From: Desulfobacteraceae bacterium
GTDB taxonomy: Bacteria > Desulfobacterota > Desulfobacteria > Desulfobacterales > Desulfobacteraceae
Assembly (NCBI GenBank): GCA_022712835.1
Contig: JAFLJU010000672.1
Location: forward strand, 1-14,384
DNA: 14,384 bases
Direction: 5' to 3'
A model generated the notes under the pieces. It saw nothing but the letters and a program-made list of their open reading frames with translations. It did not search any database and was not told where the DNA came from. Positions 1-7,450 of the stretch are shown one piece after another (positions within the stretch are counted from its first letter, which is position 1; every line of letters begins with the position of its first letter). The position numbers and the translations under genes were made by a program.

Positions 1-267
1 GAAATTGACGATGATATCATTGAGGAACTGGACGATGACACCGAAATCATTGATGAAGACGAGCTGGAGATCCTCGATGAGGAGGAGTTGGATGAAGAAG
101 AAATTGACGATGATATCATTGAGGAACTGGACGATGACACCGAAATCATTGATGAAGACGAGCTGGATCTCATTGATGAGGAGGAGTTGGATGAAGAAGA
201 AATTGACGATGATATCATTGAGGAACTGGACGATGACACCGAAATCGTTGATGAAGACGAGCTGGAT
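1..267 (+). repeat. 99-bp in-frame tandem repeat (acidic region)
   Basis: Units start at 1, 100 and 199, giving two full copies and a third of about 69 bp. Copies 1 and 2 differ at only 4 of 99 positions (within 69-75). Copies 2 and 3 differ at one base over the shared part. Each unit encodes 33 residues of the pattern EIDDDIIEELDDDTEI-(I/V)-DEDELD, followed by a second acidic half. More copies may lie upstream of the window. Near-identity at synonymous positions points to recent duplication or gene conversion. Confidence 0.93.
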
Positions 268-1212
268 GCAGAAGAGATTGAACTTACTGAAGATGAGGAG
301 CTTGAAGAAATTGAGCTGGATGAAGGGGACGATCTTGAAGTGGTTGACGGGCTCGACAAAGAGGAGATTGCAGCCCTTGAAGAATTCAGAAAACAACGGG
401 AACTTGCAGAACACTTTGATGATAGCCTGGGAGAACGGGAAAAAAAATTTAACGTCTATGTGACGGTGCCCAAAGGCAAATATACCATCGGAACAAAAAA
501 GAGTCTCAAATCCAGCCTGGAACTCCAGGAATTTGATATGCCGGAGGTACACATCGGCAGATATCCGGTTACCAATTCACTTTTTGAAATTTTCATTGAC
601 CAGACCGGCTATCTCACCACGGCAGAAAAAAAAGGCAACGGCGTTGTTTACCATTCCAGATACAAAAAAACGGGGAAAACGGCTTCCTGGAATAAAAGTG
701 CCGGATCTGAAGATGTCAAAGGCGCCTGTTGGTACCAGCCATCAGGCCCGGGCTCCAGCCTTCATGGGAAGCGGAACCACCCGGTGGTTCAGGTGAGTAT
801 CGAAGATGCCCTGGCCTATGCCTCCTGGATCGGCAGACGATTGCCCACCGAAGCGGAATGGGAATCCGCCGCCAGAACCGATTTGGGATATAAATACCCC
901 TGGGGAAATATATTCAAACAAACCGCTCTGAATATCGAAAAAAGCGGAATCTCTGACACCTGCCCCGTGGATGAATATGACGAGGATGCCAATGAATTCA
1001 AAATAGTGGATCTGTTGGGAAATGTCATGGAATGGACCTCGGACATGGAAACGCCTCCCTTTAAAACAAAAAACAACACCCGATACTGCATTGTAAAGGG
1101 AGGGGCATGGAATGCAGGCCTCAACCTCACCATCAGCTCCCGGGCATTATTTAAACCTGAATTTTCCGCCAATACCATTGGTTTCAGATGTATATCTGAG
1201 ATATTTCTATGA
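1..1212 (+). CDS. Acidic-repeat protein with FGE/sulfatase-modifying-factor-like domain (5'-truncated)
   Basis: The frame is open from base 1, so the N-terminus lies upstream; 403 residues are visible. Residues 1 to about 120 are extremely Asp/Glu-rich and built from near-identical 33-residue repeats. A short charged helical stretch follows (about 120-150), then an FGE-sulfatase (SUMF1/DUF323) domain from about residue 155 to the end. Family motifs seen are YPVTN, RLPTEAEWE (280-288), YPWGN (299-303), DLLGNVMEW (337-345), KGGAW (366-370) and the terminal GFRC. True formylglycine-generating enzymes use two active-site cysteines shortly after the GGSW/F motif; here that stretch reads GGAWNAGLNLTISSR and has no cysteine. 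It is therefore probably not a sulfatase-activating oxidase, but a member of the wider fold used in binding or other chemistry. The stop codon overlaps the xerD start (ATGA), which suggests co-translation. The function of the acidic region is unknown. Confidence 0.85.
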   Translation, partial: EIDDDIIEELDDDTEIIDEDELEILDEEELDEEEIDDDIIEELDDDTEIIDEDELDLIDEEELDEEEIDDDIIEELDDDTEIVDEDELDAEEIELTEDEELEEIELDEGDDLEVVDGLDKEEIAALEEFRKQRELAEHFDDSLGEREKKFNVYVTVPKGKYTIGTKKSLKSSLELQEFDMPEVHIGRYPVTNSLFEIFIDQTGYLTTAEKKGNGVVYHSRYKKTGKTASWNKSAGSEDVKGACWYQPSGPGSSLHGKRNHPVVQVSIEDALAYASWIGRRLPTEAEWESAARTDLGYKYPWGNIFKQTALNIEKSGISDTCPVDEYDEDANEFKIVDLLGNVMEWTSDMETPPFKTKNNTRYCIVKGGAWNAGLNLTISSRALFKPEFSANTIGFRCISEIFL

Positions 1213-2114
1213 TCTCTGCCACTCCCATTGACCATTTAATCGAAAGCTATATTGACTTTCTGATAATTGAAAAAGGCCTGGCCCATAACAGCATTGAATC
1301 CTATTCAGCAGATCTTTCAGGCTATGGTGATTTCCTTGAAGAAAATCAGATTGTGGATCTATCCCGGGCAGATACCACCGTCGTTCTGGCCTGGTTAATC
1401 CATCTGTCCAAAAAAGGCCTGTCTTCAAAATCCCGGGCCAGACACCTGATTACCATACGAGGATTCTATAAATATCTGATCTTTGAAAAACACATAAGCC
1501 ACAATCCACTAAAAGATGTGAGTATCCCTAAAATTGGCCAGGCACTTCCCAAAATACTGTCCATTGCGGAAGTTGAAACAATTTTGAATGCACAAAATAT
1601 GACAACTCCCAAAGGAATTCGAAACCTGGCCATGATAGAAATCATTTACGGCGCAGGCCTGCGGGTCTCCGAGTTGATTTCTCTTAAACTCCAGGATGTA
1701 AACCTTGATGCAGGTCTTTTGAGGGTAATGGGAAAAGGATCTAAGGAAAGGATTGTTCCCTTTGGAACAAAGGCCAAATCCATCACCCGGGAGTGGGTTG
1801 ACACAGCCCGCCCCCTGGTTTTAAAACATATCCCCAGCCAATACCTGTTTGTTGCCAGGGCAGGCAAACCCATGACCCGCCAGGCATTTTGGAAAATCAT
1901 TAAAAAAAGTGCTTGCCTGGCCGGAATTTCCAAGAATGTCACCCCCCATACCCTGCGCCATTCCTTTGCCACCCACCTGCTGGAAGGTGGCGCAGACTTA
2001 AGGTCTGTCCAGACCATGCTGGGTCACTCGGATATCTCAACCACCCAAATTTATACCCATATTTCAAGGGAATACCTCATAAAAATGCATCAAAAATTTC
2101 ACCCGAGAAATTAA
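1209..2114 (+). CDS. xerD: Tyrosine recombinase XerD/XerC family
   Basis: This 301-residue protein has the normal length of a Xer recombinase. Residues about 8-95 form the N-terminal core-binding (SAM-like) domain, and about 112-295 the catalytic domain. The full active-site set is visible: R152 (in GAGLRVSEL), K176 (in GKGSKER), H247 and R250 (in HTLRHSFATHLL), H273 (in MLGHSDISTTQIYTH) and the nucleophile Y282. Xer proteins resolve chromosome dimers at dif with a partner recombinase and FtsK; that is family knowledge. The start at 1209 overlaps the upstream stop codon and has no strong ribosome-binding site, so coupling to the upstream gene is likely. XerD is preferred over XerC on overall motif character, but the two are hard to tell apart by eye. 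Nothing nearby suggests an integrase of a mobile element. Confidence 0.9.
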   Translation: MISATPIDHLIESYIDFLIIEKGLAHNSIESYSADLSGYGDFLEENQIVDLSRADTTVVLAWLIHLSKKGLSSKSRARHLITIRGFYKYLIFEKHISHNPLKDVSIPKIGQALPKILSIAEVETILNAQNMTTPKGIRNLAMIEIIYGAGLRVSELISLKLQDVNLDAGLLRVMGKGSKERIVPFGTKAKSITREWVDTARPLVLKHIPSQYLFVARAGKPMTRQAFWKIIKKSACLAGISKNVTPHTLRHSFATHLLEGGADLRSVQTMLGHSDISTTQIYTHISREYLIKMHQKFHPRN

Positions 2115-2314
2115 CCATTTAAATCCCTTACCCCATTTAAAAAAATTTCGTTTGAGTTTTTAACCTGCTTTACCTATGATGTGGTCTGGACATAAGAGCT
2201 TAAAGAATGTTCAATCGGATATCGATCCGTTATTAAAGTTTTTTATTAAAATTTTTCAGCTTTTCCAAGACTTAACCCCAAGCATTTGGCACGGCCGGGA
2301 ATTATTTTCTACCC
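2115..2314. other. Intergenic region between xerD and the sensor kinase
   Basis: This 200-bp AT-rich gap has no credible ORF. It contains a small inverted repeat, CGGAT-ATCG-ATCCG at 2216-2229, with T-rich sequence about 10 nt downstream (TTTTTT near 2240). It could be a weak terminator or an operator half-site, but the stem is only 5 bp. No convincing -35/-10 pair or Shine-Dalgarno sequence was seen before the kinase ATG at 2315. Confidence 0.4.
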
Positions 2315-5300
2315 ATGAATGCGAATAAATCTATCCCATATTTTTGGTTCATAGTTATCGGTATATTGATACCAATCCTGTCCTGTGTCATCCCCGATAG
2401 TACAAAGCAAAAGGGTCCACTGCGGATCACCCCCCACACCTATCAACTTTACATCGGTGAACTGGACCAGAAAGACGACGCTCTGGAAATCCCCTTGGAC
2501 CATCCGGGTCTTAGTCCATATCATCATACGCCGCTACCAGAAGGACTTAAAGAAGATGCGCTGCTAACCTTTATGACTGATTTTCCAATCCCCGGTGAAT
2601 TAAAAAATCAGCCCCTGTTGTTGTTTATTCCCACCACCCCCTACCCCATGGAAATAAAGGTAAACGGATTTCTTGTGTTTGCAAGCGGTGTCATGACTTC
2701 TCCCAAACGGCTGGACAAATTTTTCGGCGAACGAGAATTTATCTCCCCCAAAATCCTTGATTATGAAAATCTAAACCGCCTGACCATCCAAATCGTCCCA
2801 AGAAGATTGCGCAACCAATTGCCACAACTTTTTTTTGGCGGGTTCCAAGATGTCTCTTCCCGAACAATCTGGTATAGTATAGGGCATTATTCTCTCATTT
2901 TTGGATTTTGCCTGCTAAGCTTTTTTTTCTGTATCACCTTTACCATGTTATGGGTAGGAACCGGCCTTAAAAACCAAAGCCAGCTATATTTTGCCATCAC
3001 CTGTTTTTTTCTGGGTTCGGGGTATTTACACATGTTTTTTTCGACCCCGACCATGGATGGCGTTTTTCTCTGGCAATTATCTCGATTCAGTTTAACCGCA
3101 GCCATTATTTCCATTTTCTTTTTCATCCTGGATTTTATAGGTGCAAAATCAATTACCCGGAAAATTTCATACAACCTTCTGGCCTTCCTTTTTATAACCT
3201 TCCTTGCCGGCATGTTTTTTTCCCAAAACAACAAATATGAAATCGAAAAACTATTCACTATCACCTCCCGATGGATCATCGGTCCGGGCCTGTTTGTCAT
3301 CCCCATTCTGGTGGTGGTTGATTTTTTCCGAAAAAAAAGAATCGAATCCATTATTGTGGCCATATCATTTATTGCCGCAACCGTAGCAGCCCTTCGGGAT
3401 TTGCACTATAGTCAGAATTTCAAAGATGTCGATATCTGGTGCCTTCCCATTGGGTATATGGTCCTTGAAATCGGTATCATCATTGTCATGGTGTTAGAAC
3501 AAAAACGAATATTTAAAACCATTGCTGCCCAAAAGAACCGGCTTAAAATAATGAACCAGGAACTGGTGACGGCCAAGGAAAAAGCCGACAATGCCAACCA
3601 GGCCAAAAGCCAGTTTCTTGCCACCATGAGCCATGAGATCAGAACCCCCATGAACGGGGTCATTGGAATGAACCGGTTGTTACTGGATACAAATTTGACT
3701 CCTGAACAGACCGACTATTCCAGAACCATAAAAGAGAGTGCGGAATCGCTGCTCACCCTGATCAATGACATTCTTGATTTTTCAAAGGTTGAGGCCGGAA
3801 AACTGGACCTGGAAGAAATTGATTTTAATATCCACACCATGCTGGAAAATTTTATTACCACCATGGCATTCAGGGCCGGAGAGAAACAACTGGATCTGCT
3901 TCATCAGGTGGATCCCCGAATTCCGGCTTTTGTTAAAGGGGATCCCGGACGGCTCCGTCAGATCCTGACAAACCTGGTTGAAAACGCTATCAAATTCACC
4001 CCCACAGGGGAAATAAGGGTTACAGGCACCCTGGAAAAAGAAAACAAAAAACAGATGGTCCTATGCTTTTCCATCACCGATTCAGGTATCGGCATCCCCT
4101 GGGAAAAGCAGAACTTGCTCTTTAAAAATTTCACACAGCTCGATTCTTCAGATACCCGAAAACATGGCGGCACCGGCCTTGGATTGGCCATTTCAAAACA
4201 ATTGACGAAATTGATGGGCGGAGAAATTTGGGTCGATGGTAAGAAAGGGCATGGGACTACATTCTCGTTTACAGTGAAGCTAAAAAAATCCTTTAAGCAA
4301 TTTGTGCGACCGGATTCCACAAAGATAAGTGATCTTAAAATGCTGGTAGTAGATGACAACATAATTTCTGGAAAAATGATTCAACACCAACTTCGGTCTT
4401 TATCCGTTGAGTCCGATCTTGTCCCAGCATCCCAGGCAATTTCGACGATGAAAAATGCCTCTGGGGAAGCAACCCCCTTTGATGTAGCCATATTTGACAC
4501 CACATTATCGGATATGGATGGTGCCACCCTGGCCCGGACCATAAAATCAGATCCCGACCTGAACAAAACCGCATTGATTCTCATTACACCTCTGGGCAAA
4601 CGGGGAGATGCAAAGGCCTATAAAGTCCATGGATTTTCAGCCTATTTTACCAGGCCCATCCGTGGGTCCGATCTCTATGACTGCCTTGTCATGCTGACAA
4701 CCCAAAAAGAAACTGCACAGGGAAAAATAACAGGCCTGATTACCCAGCATAGTCTCAGCGATAACCGCAATGGAAAATTCCTTCTTCTTCTGGTTGAGGA
4801 CAATGTTATCAACCAAAAGGTTGCCCTGGGCATACTCAAAAAAATGGGATACCGGGCGGATATTGCTTCCGACGGTTATCAGGCCATTAAAACATTAGAG
4901 ACAAGCTGTTACGACCTGATTTTCATGGATTGCCAGATGGCTCACATGGATGGATATGAAGCCACAAAAATTATCCGGGATGCCAAATCCAATGTCATTG
5001 ATCACAATGTTCCCATCATTGCCATGACAGCCAATGCCATGACCGGTGACCGGAAAAAATGCCTGGATGCCGGCATGAACGATTATATGTCAAAACCCAT
5101 CCGGCCTGAAGTTTTGTCCGGTGTATTAAAAGAATGGCTTGCTCCCAAAACAACGCCTTCCATCGGCAATCTGTCCGTATTAATAGTGGATGACAACCCC
5201 ATTAATCGTAAGGTAATCAAGGGTCTTTGCAATCGACTCAACTGGCAACCAGAGGAAGCCTGTGACGGCAAGCAGGCCCTGGAACTTCTCCGGAAAAACA

Positions 5301-5563
5301 ATTATGACCTCGTGCTCATGGACTGCCAGATGCCGACAATGGATGGGTATGAGGCCACACGGATCATCAGGGACCTCACATCGAATGTAAAGAACCATGA
5401 TATTGCCATTATTGCTGTCACGGCAAATGTCAGTGATGAAAACCGCATAAAATGTTTCAATTCAGGGATGAATGATTTTCTTGCCAAGCCGGTAAACCTC
5501 TCCATGCTTAGAAAAATAGCAATTAAAGCGCTAAACAATGTAATCACAGAAAAACCCCTATAA
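2315..5563 (+). CDS. Hybrid histidine kinase, 7TM sensor, three receiver domains
   Basis: This 1082-residue membrane sensor kinase begins with a hydrophobic N-terminus (8-24) ending in ILSC, which resembles a lipobox. An extracytoplasmic region follows (about 30-185), then about seven hydrophobic segments between 187 and 394, an arrangement like 7TMR-DISM receptors. A helical linker leads to the HisKA domain, with the phosphorylated His at 440 (SHEIRTP). The HATPase domain shows N553/N557, the DSGIGIP box (589-595) and [10 protein letters not shown] (618-627). Three receiver domains follow: D728 with R780 replacing the usual switch lysine; D872 with K927; and D1003 with K1058. There is no HPt domain and no separate response regulator nearby, so the output partner is unknown. 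It lies just upstream of the lipid-synthase genes on the same strand, so a regulatory link is possible but is inference only. Confidence 0.93.
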   Translation: MNANKSIPYFWFIVIGILIPILSCVIPDSTKQKGPLRITPHTYQLYIGELDQKDDALEIPLDHPGLSPYHHTPLPEGLKEDALLTFMTDFPIPGELKNQPLLLFIPTTPYPMEIKVNGFLVFASGVMTSPKRLDKFFGEREFISPKILDYENLNRLTIQIVPRRLRNQLPQLFFGGFQDVSSRTIWYSIGHYSLIFGFCLLSFFFCITFTMLWVGTGLKNQSQLYFAITCFFLGSGYLHMFFSTPTMDGVFLWQLSRFSLTAAIISIFFFILDFIGAKSITRKISYNLLAFLFITFLAGMFFSQNNKYEIEKLFTITSRWIIGPGLFVIPILVVVDFFRKKRIESIIVAISFIAATVAALRDLHYSQNFKDVDIWCLPIGYMVLEIGIIIVMVLEQKRIFKTIAAQKNRLKIMNQELVTAKEKADNANQAKSQFLATMSHEIRTPMNGVIGMNRLLLDTNLTPEQTDYSRTIKESAESLLTLINDILDFSKVEAGKLDLEEIDFNIHTMLENFITTMAFRAGEKQLDLLHQVDPRIPAFVKGDPGRLRQILTNLVENAIKFTPTGEIRVTGTLEKENKKQMVLCFSITDSGIGIPWEKQNLLFKNFTQLDSSDTRKHGGTGLGLAISKQLTKLMGGEIWVDGKKGHGTTFSFTVKLKKSFKQFVRPDSTKISDLKMLVVDDNIISGKMIQHQLRSLSVESDLVPASQAISTMKNASGEATPFDVAIFDTTLSDMDGATLARTIKSDPDLNKTALILITPLGKRGDAKAYKVHGFSAYFTRPIRGSDLYDCLVMLTTQKETAQGKITGLITQHSLSDNRNGKFLLLLVEDNVINQKVALGILKKMGYRADIASDGYQAIKTLETSCYDLIFMDCQMAHMDGYEATKIIRDAKSNVIDHNVPIIAMTANAMTGDRKKCLDAGMNDYMSKPIRPEVLSGVLKEWLAPKTTPSIGNLSVLIVDDNPINRKVIKGLCNRLNWQPEEACDGKQALELLRKNNYDLVLMDCQMPTMDGYEATRIIRDLTSNVKNHDIAIIAVTANVSDENRIKCFNSGMNDFLAKPVNLSMLRKIAIKALNNVITEKPL

Positions 5564-5584
5564 ACTTTCAAAAACCCCTATAAA
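5550..5584 (+). repeat. Two direct copies of a 15-bp motif at the kinase 3' end
   Basis: AAAAACCCCTATAAA occurs at 5550-5564 and again at 5570-5584, a 20-bp period. The first copy contains the last codons and TAA stop of the kinase gene; the second lies just outside it. This may be a short duplication or a paired protein-binding site in the space before pfaD. Confidence 0.6.
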
Positions 5585-5640
5585 TTTAGGAGTTTACCCA
5601 TAAAAAATCGATTGCAACCATTGATTATTCACTTTGTTGT

Positions 5641-5681
5641 ATGCTAAAAGAGACCCCTGTGCCAACAAAATGGGGTAGCAT
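5641..5681 (+). promoter_or_regulatory. Imperfect hairpin in the kinase-pfaD gap
   Basis: ATGCT (5641-5645) can pair with AGCAT (5677-5681), and ACCCC (5653-5657) with GGGGT (5672-5676). The result is a 10-bp composite stem with a 7-nt bulge on the 5' side and a 14-nt loop. No U-tract follows, so it is not a standard intrinsic terminator. It may be an mRNA structure or an operator in the pfaD leader; the function is unknown. Confidence 0.35.
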
Positions 5682-5736
5682 CATCCTGTCATATTTAAGT
5701 GACCCAAATACCCCTTAACCCAAAAATTTTAAAAAC

Positions 5737-5749
5737 TATAATAATGAGG
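5737..5749 (+). promoter_or_regulatory. Possible -10 box and ribosome-binding site of pfaD
   Basis: TATAAT at 5737-5742 is a perfect -10 hexamer, but no good -35 lies 17 bp upstream, and the transcript would start almost at the ATG. TGAGG at 5745-5749 is the only Shine-Dalgarno-like sequence, placed very close (2 nt) to the ATG at 5752. Both are weak calls; an extended AT-rich leader is an equally good explanation. Confidence 0.25.
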
Positions 5750-5751
5750 CT

Positions 5752-7335
5752 ATGGATACCAACACTGCTTTAAAAAAAATAATAAGACAGATATCAACAC
5801 CTGCCTATATTATGGAAACCAATGGGCAACTCTCTTTTTCAACCCAGGAACTTGCCTTGTTGTCCTCACCGGGACAGGCAGCCTTGACCCCTGCCAGGTC
5901 CATCGCTTTTCTACCGGCCATCGGGATGGAAACCCTGGGGGATAAACGATTTAAAGAAAGGCATGGATTGATTTACCCCTATGTGGCCGGTGCCATGGCA
6001 AATGGGATTTCCTCGGCCAAAATGGTCAAAACTATGGCTAAAAACGGTATGATGGGGTTTTTGGGCGCTGGCGGTCTTTCCCTGGAACAAATAGAAGAAA
6101 ATATCATCGATCTCAAAGAAAGCCTTGGGGACAAACCCTTTGGTTTCAATCTGATTCACAGCCTGGGAGATCCGGATCATGAGATGGCAACGGTCAAGCT
6201 GTATCTGAAACATAAGATTCGACTCATTAGTGCGGCCGCATTCATGCGGATGACCTTGCCCCTTGTTTACTACCGGATTAAGGGCATTTTCCGTGATCAC
6301 ACCGACTCGATCATCGCCCCCAACCGCATTATTGCCAAGGTATCCAGAATTGAAATCGCCAGACATTTTTTTGCGCCACCCCCTGAAAAGCTGGTCGCTC
6401 AGTTGTTGGAAACCGGCCTGATCACCCGGGCAGAAGCCGATCTGTCCCAACTGATCCCCATGGCCCAGGATTTAACCGCAGAGGCAGATTCAGGTGGCCA
6501 CACAGACAATCGACCCGCCCTTACCCTTTTGCCCACCATGATTGCCCTGAAAAACGAATTCATGGAAACCTTTCGCTATACAACCCCTTTGTGCGTGGGA
6601 ATGGCTGGCGGCATTGCCACCCCGGAATCGGCAGCCGCCGCGTTCAGCATGGGAGCTTCATATATCCTGACCGGTTCCATTAACCAGTCCTGCGTGGAAG
6701 CTGGCGTTTGTGAGGATGTCAAACGCCTGCTGTGCCAGGCGGAACAAGCCGATGTAGCAATGGCCCCGGCAGCAGATATGTTTGAAATCGGCGCCAGGGT
6801 ACAGGTGTTGAAACGGGGAACCCTGTTTCCGGTCAGGGCGGAAAAGCTTTACCAGCTTTACAAAGCCCATTCCTGTTTTGAAGAGATTAATGAAAAATCA
6901 AAGACAGAAATTGAAGAAAAATTCCTGCTGACCGGGTTTGAAAATGCCTGGCAGTCCACCAAACACTTCTTTGAAAGCCAGGGCAATACCAGGGAAATTC
7001 AAAGGGCACAAACCGATCCGAAACATAAAATGGCCCTGGTATTTCGGTCCTATCTTGGCCAATCCTCCCGGTGGGCCATCAATGGTATCCCAAAAAGGAA
7101 AATGGATTACCAAATCTGGTGCGGGCCGTCCATCGGTGCCTTTAACCAATGGGTCAAAGGCAGTTTTCTTGAACACTCTGAAAACAGAAAGACCGCAGAA
7201 GTAGCATTGAACCTTTTGTTCGGGGCCTGCCTGTGCACAAGAATCTCTTTTCTAAGGTCCCAGGGAATTGAACTGCCCTTTGAACTTACCACCTTTAAAC
7301 CCATGGAAAAACAAGCGCTGTTATCCCAAATTTAA
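5752..7335 (+). CDS. pfaD: PfaD-type enoyl reductase of PUFA/secondary-lipid synthase
   Basis: This 527-residue protein of the PfaD branch of the nitronate monooxygenase (2-nitropropane dioxygenase) family has a TIM-barrel fold expected to bind FMN. Visible signatures are AGAMANGISSAKMV (79-92), GFLGAGGLS (102-110), the EADSGGHTDNRP segment (244-255), and the phosphate-binding GGIATPESAAAAF with TGSINQ (286-312). The extended C-terminal part (about 340-527) is typical of PfaD. In known Pfa systems this protein acts in trans to reduce the enoyl-ACP intermediates held on the megasynthase. Length and start fit the family; an alternative Met at residue 21 is less likely. It lies 115 bp upstream of the KS-AT-ACP gene on the same strand. 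ER-first order resembles myxobacterial pfa1-pfa2-pfa3 clusters rather than Shewanella, where pfaD comes last. Confidence 0.93.
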   Translation: MDTNTALKKIIRQISTPAYIMETNGQLSFSTQELALLSSPGQAALTPARSIAFLPAIGMETLGDKRFKERHGLIYPYVAGAMANGISSAKMVKTMAKNGMMGFLGAGGLSLEQIEENIIDLKESLGDKPFGFNLIHSLGDPDHEMATVKLYLKHKIRLISAAAFMRMTLPLVYYRIKGIFRDHTDSIIAPNRIIAKVSRIEIARHFFAPPPEKLVAQLLETGLITRAEADLSQLIPMAQDLTAEADSGGHTDNRPALTLLPTMIALKNEFMETFRYTTPLCVGMAGGIATPESAAAAFSMGASYILTGSINQSCVEAGVCEDVKRLLCQAEQADVAMAPAADMFEIGARVQVLKRGTLFPVRAEKLYQLYKAHSCFEEINEKSKTEIEEKFLLTGFENAWQSTKHFFESQGNTREIQRAQTDPKHKMALVFRSYLGQSSRWAINGIPKRKMDYQIWCGPSIGAFNQWVKGSFLEHSENRKTAEVALNLLFGACLCTRISFLRSQGIELPFELTTFKPMEKQALLSQI

Positions 7336-7450
7336 AGGCGGACTCTATTTGTAAAACTTTTGTCAAAAACCCTACCAATGGATGATTTCCCCCATTTTGG
7401 ATAGTATATTGCCCCATGATTCTCAATAATAATTTTTATAAAATACATCC
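7336..7450. other. Short spacer between pfaD and pfaA-like gene
   Basis: This 115-bp AT-rich spacer has no ORF. No hairpin with a T-tract was seen after pfaD, and no clear Shine-Dalgarno sequence precedes the ATG at 7451 (the upstream bases are AAATACATCC). Co-transcription with pfaD is likely but not proven by sequence. Confidence 0.4.

Noticed and set aside
5..463. 152-residue ORF with Trp/Met/Ser-rich repeats in another frame of the acidic repeat
   Set aside because: It is the alternate-frame reading of the 99-bp tandem repeat. The in-phase frame runs on into a recognisable FGE-like domain, so this one is a shadow.
1209..2114. Recombinase as the integrase of a mobile element
   Set aside because: Length and motifs fit housekeeping Xer proteins. 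No tRNA, attachment repeats or phage/ICE genes are visible around it.
2287..2302. Possible sigma-54 promoter (TGGCAC)
   Set aside because: The -24 element matches, but the -12 position reads GGAAT instead of TTGC(A/T), and it lies only about 12 nt from the ATG.
5911..6450. Minus-strand ORF of 179 residues within pfaD
   Set aside because: It is antisense to conserved PfaD sequence and its composition follows the complementary strand; no independent support.
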